This document shows positions 12,252 to 20,114 of a stretch of DNA of 64,000 bases, piece after piece (within the stretch, counting starts at the first letter, position 1; each line of letters starts with the position of its first letter). Below the pieces are notes generated by a model that saw only the letters and a program-made list of their open reading frames with translations, did not search any database and was not told the DNA's origin. The DNA comes from Ceratodon purpureus. Taxonomy: Eukaryota > Streptophyta > Bryopsida > Pseudoditrichales > Ditrichaceae. The DNA is taken from positions 89,166,250-89,230,249 of the forward strand of contig CM026426.1 of NCBI GenBank assembly GCA_014871385.1, read 5' to 3'. The position numbers and the translations under genes are program-made.

Positions 12252-13610
12252 ATACTACACCAGCAGGGTGTTCATTGGGACACCTCCACAGGAGTTCGCA
12301 CTAATAGTGGACACAGGAAGCACTGTCACATATGTTCCCTGCTCCACCTGCACTCATTGTGGTCATCATCAGGCATGTTGTACAACTTGAGCTGACAAAA
12401 TTGATTCCAAGTCTTAATAAGAAATGATCCAATTCAGTTTCAGATTTTTAATTTTAAAAAAACGATTCTGTATGTTTATTTAAAATATGGGTGGGCTATT
12501 TAAGTGAAATGGTTTGGTTAATTCTCTCTGATGAATGCGGTTCAGGACCCTCGATTTAAGCCCGACAATTCAAGCTCGTATCAGACGATTGGGTGCACTT
12601 CACAAGACTGCATAACTCAGGAGTGCGACGCCAAGACTCACCAATGCAAATATGAGAGGTTGTATGCGGAGATGAGTTCCAGTAAAGGAGTACTAGGGAA
12701 GGACCTTCTTGGGTTTGGCCTAACCAGTCGGCTGCAACCTCAGCCTCTTTTATTTGGTTGTGAAACAGCAGAAACTGGAGATCTGTATCTACAGCACGCT
12801 GATGGCATTATGGGGCTGGGACGTGGTCCGCTCAGTATTGTTGACCAGCTCGTAGGGAATGGAGTCATGGAGGATTCATTCTCTCTTTGTTATGGAGGCA
12901 TGAACGAGGGTGGGGGTTCTATGGTGTTGGGTGCAATTCCAACCCCTGAAGGCATGGTATTTGCTAAATCAGATCCAAGTCGCAGGTAAGCTTGTTACAG
13001 CTCCCTCTCGGATTCTTTTTTAACCACGGAGGAAAATAAATAATTCCAGAGTTTTTAAATGAGGCAGTGGTCAGTGCGGGTGCTGTGAAGGGAGAACTTA
13101 ATCACCTGGATTTGCTTTTAGGTCGGCATATATGAAAATAATGGAAGTTTCTGACTTAAATGTTCTATGCAGCAATTACTACAACCTTGAGTTGTCCGAA
13201 ATTCAGGTGCAAGGAGTCAGCTTGAACTTGGCAAGTTCAGTTTTTAATGGGAAGTTTGGCACAGTTCTGGACAGCGGGACAACATACGCCTATCTTCCAG
13301 ATAAAGCTTTTGAAGCCTTCAAAAATGCTGTAAGTCTTGCATCCTTTCAAATTTGATAGTAATGCTTAGACTTTATAGCTTTTGCAAGCTTCTAAGTGCT
13401 CGTATGGCCCATGGATGACTTTTACGCTGATGATTGAGAACAAATTCCACTTCTTGTTGAGTCAGATACTCGTTTTGATATGGAAATCGCCGTGTTTTTA
13501 AATACGTAAATTCTGGATTGGTGATGTTGAGCAGATTGTTCAACAGCTTGGATCATTGCAAGCTGTCGACGGTCCTGACCCGAATTATCCGGATATTTGT
13601 TCAGGTTCTT
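12252..13610 (+). pseudogene. Captured aspartic protease (A1 family) gene fragment
   Basis: Four exons are visible: 12252-12372, 12546-12985, 13173-13329 and 13535 to about 13601. Together they give YYTSRVFIGTPPQEF, the first catalytic motif VDTGSTVTYVPC, the Cys-rich loop, YERLYAEMSSSKGVLGKDL, DGIMGLGRGPLSIVDQL, FSLCYGGMNEGGGSMVLG, the second catalytic motif TVLDSGTTYAYLP, and QQLGSLQAVDGPDPNYPDIC. This is the plant A1 pepsin-like family in normal order. The first intron starts with GC instead of GT. The C-terminal third and the N-terminal signal peptide are missing or unrecognised. It lies between CACTA ends, so I infer transduplication of a host gene. Whether a chimeric transcript is made is unknown. 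The host parent should exist elsewhere in the genome. Confidence 0.85.
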
Positions 13611-14380
13611 CACAAAGCATTAATCTCACCTTCTGGTCAGGGATTGATGGGATAATATTCTTGTTTGTAATATGTTCAGTGTCGTCATATTGCGGGATGC
13701 GTTGGCTTCTCTTTACTATTAATCGAGTGTCTCTGATTACTTGAAGCTGATTTGGGTCTCATGATTATGGCGTATGTCATGGAGCCTCCAGAATCAGTTT
13801 CGTCTTTACCAGGTGCTCTACATTCTGCAATGGAGAATCTAGTCGTCTTTGTGACTAGAGCAATTGAATCAGCTTATCCTGTCTTTAATCGTTTTTGTAC
13901 TGAGAATTAATCTGTGTAGAACGGTGATGTCTTTAGTTTGTTTGCATTTTGTTGTTTGTCTGTGGTGAGAATTAGCTGCTGATCTTATGTTTGGTGCAGC
14001 CAAGATTCGTGGAGGGAGAGTTTTCTTGAGGATTGTGTAGATTTGGTTAGAATGGTAGTTTCAATCTAAACACCAAGGTTGAGGATGTTTGGGATTGTAA
14101 CAGGTATCTTGAGAGTGAAGAAGATCCGGTGTACATATTTAGAATTCGAAGATCTAGAGTACATGGGTGAAATATTGATATAGTAATCTAGGCATGTTGT
14201 AGATTAGATGTACGCTAGGATATAGATTTATGGCATCGTGACAAAATGTTCATCACACATTCATTATGAAATATAAAGACATTATAACACCATATTGGTA
14301 TTCCATTGAGATATTTCATTTGAACCTCATATCTATTAAATTGCGACATTTTGTCTAAAATATGTACATCTTGAAATCTA
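13611..14380 (+). other. CACTA interior after the captured gene
   Basis: T-rich sequence with no clear coding motif. It may be intron or 3' UTR of the captured protease followed by transposon subterminal DNA from about 14150. Confidence 0.35.
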
Positions 14381-14384
14381 TATA

Positions 14385-14470
14385 CATTCCAAAATATGTA
14401 AATCCCAAAATATGTACATCCCAAAATATGTACATCCCAAAATATGTACATTCCAAAATTTGTACATATC
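14385..14470 (+). repeat. CACTA subterminal tandem repeats, about 16 bp
   Basis: About five copies of CCAAAATATGTACATC run head to tail with small changes, about 235 bp from the right end. Subterminal arrays of short motifs are typical binding sites for CACTA-encoded proteins. Confidence 0.75.
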
Positions 14471-14703
14471 TTGAAATCTACGTCCGAAGCTAATGCCACA
14501 TCGGATTGGCTGGTCCAACGCAAATGCTGACTCATCATCCAGTCATCAGCTAGGATGCACTCGTGGAGGACCTAGATTTCAAAGTTCTTGAAATCAACTA
14601 AAAGCTCTTCCCTGTGTCCGAATCAAGACGTCCAATTCAACATCACCGAACAACACTTTTCTCTTCCCCAGCAGTTGATTAGGGCCCAGTTTTTCCTGTA
14701 GTG

Positions 14704-15384
14704 GAAGGCGCATGCAACTTCTTCGGCTACTCCACAAAACTGAGATACAAGATATCTCTCGCCCAGTTGAAACCGCGGCTCCGCCACATCAGCCGACTCC
14801 GCTCAATCGGATACTCACACAAGGAGATAACACAAATCTTAAAACGCATATGGCACCCTTGGGTACAGCGCAAGATCTGCGCTATGACTTGGCTCACGGT
14901 GGCTGAGGGGTTACCGATTGGCAGCCAGAGACATAAAGCTAGGTGGGAGAGCCAATGCACGGTCTGCCGGGACCCTGGTATCGAAACCACGGAGCATGCT
15001 CTTTGCACTTGCTTGGTGGTAGCGCCTGCTTGGCAATTTTACGCAGCACTTCGAACAGAAGCAGGGCTACCAAATGATTGCCCGACCTGGCAACGCACTC
15101 TCTTGGGGATGCTCCTCCCACCAGGGGGGAACCGCATCCAAAAAGATAAGCCATGGGACAGCGGTAGACAGTGCCTGGTCACTTCTAACACCACTTGGGA
15201 TATTCTGTATAGCAGGGAGCCCCCGCCCGAGGGAGTTTCGCGCAGGAAAACCCCTGAGGGCGAAGCCGAACGGGGTTTTCTGCGCGGAATTCCCGCGGGC
15301 GGGGCTCCTTGCTGCGTAAACCCGCAGTGGAAAAATTGTCTCAGCCAGATAACATGTGAAACACAACAACAATGGCAATCATAA
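14704..15384 (+). pseudogene. LINE C-terminal domain with zf-RVT type zinc knuckle
   Basis: The frame gives FFGYSTKLRYKISL, then IWHPWVQRKICAMTWLTVAEGLPIG. The metal-binding run WESQCTVCRDPGIETTEHAL ends in CTC, that is C-x2-C followed by E-x2-H and C. This is the zinc-binding C-terminal block of plant LINE reverse transcriptases. From about 15200 the frame runs through a GC-rich foldback hairpin, so the last roughly 60 residues are not original LINE protein. The frame joins that of the upstream LINE half across the CACTA insertion. Confidence 0.75.
15216..15310. repeat. GC-rich foldback hairpin
   Basis: Arms of about 40 bases pair: one begins GGAGCCCCCGCCCGAGGGAG and the other ends GCGGGCGGGGCTCC, with a short loop around CTGAGGGCGAAGCCGAAC. 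It sits in the LINE C-terminal frame. A related motif, GGGGTTTTCTGCG..GGAATTCC, recurs in a second hairpin near 23.82 kb, so this is probably a small foldback element family. Confidence 0.7.
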
Positions 15385-15391
15385 GTGTTTC
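15374..15391 (+). repeat. 18-bp direct repeat, left copy
   Basis: GGCAATCATAAGTGTTTC occurs here and again at 16415-16432. The two copies are perfect and bracket about 1 kb, so they look like a target-site duplication. Confidence 0.7.
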
Positions 15392-16414
15392 CTGGGTATC
15401 GCAAGGAAGGATGATTGACCTCCCGGTTAATCCGTTTGGTTAGATGGTATAGGGGGGAAGCACAATAAAGTGAACCACAAAAGTGCTTATCTTTTTTCCA
15501 ATTTCAGCCCCTTCTGTAAAGACTAGAGAAAATGGGATTTACGTTATGTTAATTCAAAATTAAGTTTGTGATACGGAAAGTAGACTTGATCTTCTTCAAC
15601 TTCCCAAATTTGTGGAAGAAGATGTTGAGTTTACAATGGAAAACGGAGACGTCAAAGTCAGGCAAAGTGAATGGTCGTCATTCGGAAAAGTGAACATAAC
15701 GGTTTAGGGTTTTGTCCAAAATCCTTTTTAATTTTGCGTGGTGCACTCTATATGTTTAAGAAGTATTTTAAAATAGTCAATTAATATACTCATTGATTGG
15801 TTTAGGGTTCCAAAAGTACCGCAAGGATACTTTTTAAGAGGGTCACTTCCACAGTACTTTTTGTGCGTTTTTTTTCACCGAACATTGTTTTTCAAATTGA
15901 AAAAAACATCCTCTGAAGACAATAGATGGCTCCAAATGAAGAAATTAAGACTTTGGAAAAGTTCATTTTCATGAATTAGAACTAGTGGTCAAATTAAGTT
16001 TCAATTGAAGATGTTCTTTTTATGAAGATGTATATAAGATACCTTATGACTACCTAGAAAGTGACTAAAATGCTCAAAAACTACACCAAAATGCTCAAAA
16101 TCAGCTTTGAGCCTTAAAAAACAGCACACTTCATATTCACTTGTTGGTGGTCACATTTTGTACTTTGTGGTCCACTTTATTGTGCTCTCCCCCTATAATG
16201 AGTGTGCATTCTCATAAGTTGATAGGATTTCCCGTTAAATTTTTGGTTGGCATATTCTCCGATCAGATGATAGACGTTTCTCTGTCTGTTTTCCTTTCTG
16301 TACTTAGTGAGGTTTGGACCTTCGATGGTCAGTTACTGGCCGGTAGGTGGCTGGTGTGGTACCCTTCGGGGGTGTCGGGAGGACATTGCCTCTAAGCCGG
16401 ACAAGCCCTTAACG
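15392..16414. mobile_element. About 1 kb insertion with 18-bp target duplication
   Basis: This segment is flanked by the perfect 18-bp repeat described at 15374 and 16415. Duplications of that length are usual for non-LTR elements, although no poly(A) tail is present; the right end reads GACAAGCCCTTAAC. Its outer parts show no coding motif. It contains its own nested TIR element at 15450-16195. Confidence 0.55.
15450..16195. mobile_element. TIR element, 746 bp, TA target site
   Basis: The left end TAGGGGGGAAGCACAATA and the right end in reverse complement TAGGGGGAGAGCACAATA pair over about 35 bases, continuing into AAAGTG and ACCACAAA. TA flanks both sides (15448-15449 and 16196-16197). There is no transposase, so it is a MITE-like element, perhaps Tc1/mariner related given TA. 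The interior is AT-rich with T-runs. Confidence 0.75.
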
Positions 16415-16432
16415 GCAATCATAAGTGTTTCA

Positions 16433-17174
16433 ATTCATTCCGCTACAACTAAGGTTTGAACCCGGCCGGCCGACGAAACAGCCGGGCGACGAAACAGCCG
16501 GGCGACGAAACATCAGTTTGATTTCAATTCACTTTTCTTAACCGCGCGCCCAAACGCTCCCAACCGTGTTCCCATGGGTTCTTGAATTCCATCCGCCGTG
16601 TGTTCTTGAGGCCGTGTAAACCCCTGTGCAACACCACGTGGCCACCTGATTCAGATACCAACATTCGGAACTTGTTAGTATTTATATTTGCAATTCTCTG
16701 CATTTACAATTGATATGGGATATATCCTCCATTATCGGATTATGAGTTGGTGAATTGTTACTAGGTTTTTGGGCTTTTGAAGTTTTGGAGTTTTGAAGCT
16801 GCGGCGGGGGACTCTTGCGTCGCTACGGTTGCTAGCTGCCAGGGCTGTCAGGAATTGTCGCTGAACGTGGTGGATTGCGTGAGGTTGCAGCAGCGGTGGA
16901 GGAAGGTGTTGACGAGCGGGAGGGAGAGTGCGCCGGAGTGTAGGAAGCAGCGGCAGTTGAAGCGGTTTGCAGTGGTAAGACGACGGGCTAGCGTTCCTAG
17001 AATTGTGTTTTAGTGGAGGTTTCTAAGGATGCTGTAGGGTTTGAAGTGGTGGATTTTGTTTTGGTGAGTGGAGAGCAGAGAGGAGGAGTTTTTGAAATTG
17101 CGTTGAGGAGGGTTTTGGAGAGAATTAGGGTTTCTGAGGGGTGATGTGAGTTTGTGTGTGTGTGTGTTTTGCAG
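16433..17174 (+). other. Unclear gene-fragment leader with short tandem motif
   Basis: Three copies of CCGGGCGACGAAACAG lie at about 16470-16512. Coding-like sequence with Gly/Arg content follows from 16790 to 17010. A pyrimidine-rich tract with GT repeats ends in an acceptor-like TTTTGCAG at 17167-17174. I cannot name a product. Confidence 0.3.
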
Positions 17175-17634
17175 GCATCAGCAGTATATTGGACGGATTT
17201 GGAAGGTGCTTCGCGTTTCATCATGACCAGGGGAGGTTCCGCTGCTGCGAGGAGGGGAAGATGGCTTCATGTGCGCAAGTTGCCAGAGAACGCAAAGGAT
17301 CTGAGGCCATGGCTGGCGGAGGTGGATTCGTGTATGCCGCTGTGGCATGGACATCCCTCCGCTGCGGTACATAGCTCCTCTTTTGGAGGTTGATGCAGAT
17401 TTTCGATGGAGTATTGCCTGTGCTCTCGAGCTCTTGGACATCATCGCCGCATCCGGCATCTCCTACCCGTTGGACACCTCTGTCAACTCTGAGGTTGATT
17501 CAAACAGCGTCGTCGAGAGCAAGGATAGTGTGAGCACAGACTCAGAGAATGTTCCAGCGCACACGTACCATCTTCGCCAGCCATACTCGTATGCACGCTA
17601 CTCTGCAATGAACCACCGCCATACTCGTCCCTAA
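17175..17634 (+). pseudogene. Unknown exon-like coding fragment
   Basis: An acceptor at 17174 opens a frame with YWTDLEGASRFIM, RRGRWLHVRKLPENAKDL and RPWLAEVDSCMPLW. The reading then seems to move to the next frame, which gives PPLRYIAPLLEVDADFRW, ALELLDIIAASGISY and a Ser-rich tail ending at a TAA at 17632-17634. Both halves look coding, but a shift near 17340 is required. No family is recognised. It may share a parent gene with the RPS9 fragment downstream or be an independent capture. Confidence 0.35.
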
Positions 17635-18233
17635 CTGACATTCAAGGTAAATCTTAGTCTTGCTATTTTTTGATTGATTCATTAAGTTTTTACTGTGTCA
17701 GTTATATGAAATTGCTCATTGTTGATTGAATTGTTGATTTGTGGCTCTGAATCAAATTAGGTCACGTTATCATTCCACAAATCTATGTCCAGTCTTTCAG
17801 AATTCAAAATTTTCACTGCTTCTAAGTTCACATTACACAGTATTCTCTTTCTGAGGTAGTTGTGGAAGTCGTGTATACAAGACATGATGCCGAAGCATCT
17901 GTACAGCAAGCTTTGTTGCATGGATGTGTGGATTGTACAAGACTACTGCTGATATGGGAATTGAACAAGGTTAGCTCTGATGTGTTACATGGATGTATGT
18001 AATGCTCAGGACTAGCTTTCTGAAATCTCATCTTGAGTTAATTATAAATATTCAGATAATATATGGTGCCGAGACACTTGTAACAGGAAACTAACTCGGA
18101 TATGTTGATGTATAGTCTGGACGTGGCTATCCTCCTGAAATCTCATCTTGAGTTATTTATGGATAAATATGCTGATAACATATGGGCGCAGTACATATGG
18201 TCTGATACTTCGGTGCCTGGATTGCTTGTACAG
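17635..18233 (+). other. Non-coding spacer with internal duplication
   Basis: The block CTGAAATCTCATCTTGAGTT occurs at about 18021 and again at about 18136 with similar flanks, so about 115 bases were duplicated in tandem. The end of the region provides the acceptor CTTGTACAG used by the RPS9 fragment. Confidence 0.4.
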
Positions 18234-18518
18234 GACTATCTCCAGGGTAACCCACTGTGGCTACAAGCTGTGAAGTACCCACTGGTAAGTCTAGGCTATG
18301 AGACCAAGTACGACATCATAGTGAGGGCTGAGGGCGGAGGCTTGTCAGCGCAAGCACAAGCAATCTTGTTGGGAGTTGCGAGGGCTTTGATTGTGGCCAA
18401 CCAGGCAAACAGGGATCCGTTGAAGAAGCAGGGCTTGCTGACACGAGACTCACGTATTGTGGAGCGGAAGAAGTATGGGCTCAAGAAGGCTCGTAAAGCA
18501 CCCCAATACTCCAAGCGT
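18234..18518 (+). pseudogene. rps9: Plastid-type 30S ribosomal protein S9 (uS9c) fragment
   Basis: After an acceptor at 18231-18233 the frame reads [71 protein letters not shown] and ends [11 protein letters not shown]. This is the conserved C-terminal two-thirds of bacterial/plastid uS9, whose last residues SKR normally precede the stop. Here no stop follows; the frame runs on into poly(T) and ends at 18564-18566. The N-terminal S9 block (RRKxAxARV) and a transit peptide are absent upstream. I conclude this is a truncated copy of the nuclear gene for the plastid protein. The identity is secure, and its status as a fragment is likely. Confidence 0.8.
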
Positions 18519-18566
18519 TTGGTTTTTTTTTTTTTGGAGTCGACGCTGTGGTTGTTGCCAATTTAG

Positions 18567-19170
18567 ATCGAGATTGGGTAGTATTGCACCAATTTTCTAA
18601 TAGGTTTAGATTCATTTCAACATGGGATTGACGCTCAATTTTCCTTCTCTCTTTCTTCTGCGGTGGCCATGACTTTCCAGTGGTTTCTTACTTTGCGTCT
18701 GTTTCCTCTGGGGCATACATTAGTTGTGTTTTCCTCTTTATATACAGTATAGTAGTTTGCACTCCTTTGCAGATACTTCTATGTTGTCTTTCTGGGCACA
18801 GATTTAGTTATCTTGACAGTGTGAATGGAATACAAGTTTAGTATTCACAGTTCCCAAGTGAGAAATCCTTGGAGCATCCACAGTGGGTGCATTGCTTGAA
18901 CGTGTATTATACAAAAAATATTGGTAACATTAATCGTAAATGTAGACATTGTGATAAAATCTAAATCTCATAACCAGAAGCTTTTATTCAAATTTTTCCA
19001 CCTAGTTGTATTCTATAACGAATCTAAGCATTGTCAATGTCAAGTCTCTATATCTGGTGAGTGATTGGATCCTGTAGGGCTTAAGGCAAGCCATGTGCAT
19101 AGGAAGAAGATTATGAGATAGCGAGATGAGCTCATTTCAAAACCTATACATAGTATGTAATCTCTTCGCT
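18567..19170. other. Non-coding, possible solo LTR region
   Basis: No coding signal. The right edge abuts a primer-binding-site-like sequence, so part of this may be a decayed LTR, but I cannot define a TG..CA pair. Confidence 0.3.
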
Positions 19171-19186
19171 CTTGATATCAGAGCCA
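19171..19186 (+). other. Possible LTR-retrotransposon primer binding site
   Basis: TTGATATCAGAGCC differs by one base from the TTGGTATCAGAGCC expected for priming by initiator methionine tRNA in plant LTR elements. No gag or pol frame follows. Confidence 0.4.
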
Positions 19187-19232
19187 GTTGATGTATAATC
19201 TGGAGGCTCTACGATAATGAGAAAGTTTGCAC

Positions 19233-19291
19233 ATAATGTCAAAGTTCGCTATTTAGAGAATACATAATGTCAAAGTTCGCTATTTAGAGAA
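19233..19291 (+). repeat. Tandem duplication of a 29-bp unit
   Basis: The unit CATAATGTCAAAGTTCGCTA plus TTTAGAGAA occurs twice with one or two changes. Confidence 0.85.
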
Positions 19292-19677
19292 ATGGAGTTT
19301 GCTTATGAAGCACTGAATGAAAAAGTTACTGAATTTTTGAGCTAAGGAAAATTTAGAGAATCCCCGCAGCTCATGATGGTCTCTCTTACTCGGAAAGCTT
19401 TTGTTTCAGGGACCTTTTAAGTAATGAATGTCGTCACAGTTCCCTAGCTGTCTGAATGCAGAGCCTGTAAAGTTACGTAAGTCAACTTCATTGGTCCACC
19501 TCGCGGTTTTTGTGTGCGTAGCTTCTTAGGGATACGCTGTCGGATTTTCGAGTTGTTTTCTTTGTTTTTCTTCTCGTTTTTGTTTCGTTTGTTTTGTTTT
19601 GTTGCGGTTGCATTCTTGTTGCGGTTGTTTTCATTAGGTTTTGTCTTGATTGGGAGCGCTTAGTAGTTTTGTCAGTA

Positions 19678-19806
19678 TAGGTTCAATAGTTTTCTTCTGT
19701 AGTTTTGAGTGTCGAGGTTCAATAGTTTTGAGTGTCGAGGTTCAATAGTTTTGAGTGTCGAGGTTCAATAGTTTCGGGTGTCGAGGCTCAATAGGGTTTG
19801 GCGTCG
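19678..19806 (+). repeat. Minisatellite, about 24-bp unit, about five copies
   Basis: Units of GAGGTTCAATAGTTTTGAGT plus GTC repeat with increasing divergence to the right. It lies upstream of the Crypton-like gene and may be in its leader. Confidence 0.85.
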
Positions 19807-20114
19807 AGTTTTAATTTTTTGGTTCAGTTTTGGACCTGCTAAAGGAGATCTAGCTCAAGCAGGCTTGGTGCCGGTACTTGCAAAGGTTTGATTTCCTTTG
19901 GAAAGACCTGCTCTTAACCTTCTCATCTGTTTCTCTTCTTTTGTGGATCTGTCTTGTTTTTCTCTTGTTCGAGAAGTCAGTAGCAAGCATCGTCGTCCGG
20001 AGCGAAGCTAAGTCTCTTTCACTTTTTTTTTTCAGTTTTTATTTCGTTTACTCTTTCTTTCTGGTTGTCTACTTTTGAATTTTTAACTACAATGTTGCTC
20101 TGTATTTACAGGAA
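19807..20114 (+). other. Probable leader of the Crypton-like gene
   Basis: T-rich DNA ends in a good acceptor, CTGTATTTACAG, three bases before the first ATG, so a 5' UTR intron is likely. No coding sequence is seen. Confidence 0.45.

Larger units (their letters stand above)
11208..14703. mobile_element. CACTA (En/Spm-like) transposon, non-autonomous, 3496 bp
   Basis: The left end reads CACTACAAGGAAAA and the right end, in reverse complement, CACTACAGGAAAAACTGGGC. Both ends continue with a related stretch containing AATCAACT. The 3-bp direct repeat GAA flanks the element (11205-11207 and 14704-14706), as expected for CACTA transposons. Subterminal DNA holds an inverted repeat (GGGCTGCGAATCAACTA at 11224 against 11283-11300) and a 16-bp tandem array near the right end. 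No transposase is present. Instead the interior carries several exons of a plant aspartic protease, so this is a gene-capturing element. It sits inside a LINE whose frame is restored by removing it. Confidence 0.9.
9260..15391 (+). mobile_element. LINE (non-LTR retrotransposon), split by a CACTA element
   Basis: The reverse transcriptase lies at 9275-10695, a linker region at 10696-11207, and the C-terminal zinc-knuckle region at 14707-15384. The two halves are separated by a 3.5 kb CACTA transposon (11208-14703) flanked by GAA. Deleting the transposon and one GAA joins the two halves in one frame, PVEWRWKRFGTEG then CNFFGYSTKLRY, which is the usual pre-zinc-finger block of plant LINEs. The 5' end (endonuclease) is missing. 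A foldback hairpin occupies 15216-15310 inside the C-terminal frame. Confidence 0.85.

Noticed and set aside
12252..13610. A functional host aspartic protease gene
   Set aside because: The C-terminal part is missing, one donor is GC, and the exons lie between CACTA termini with a GAA duplication inside a LINE, so a captured fragment is the better reading.
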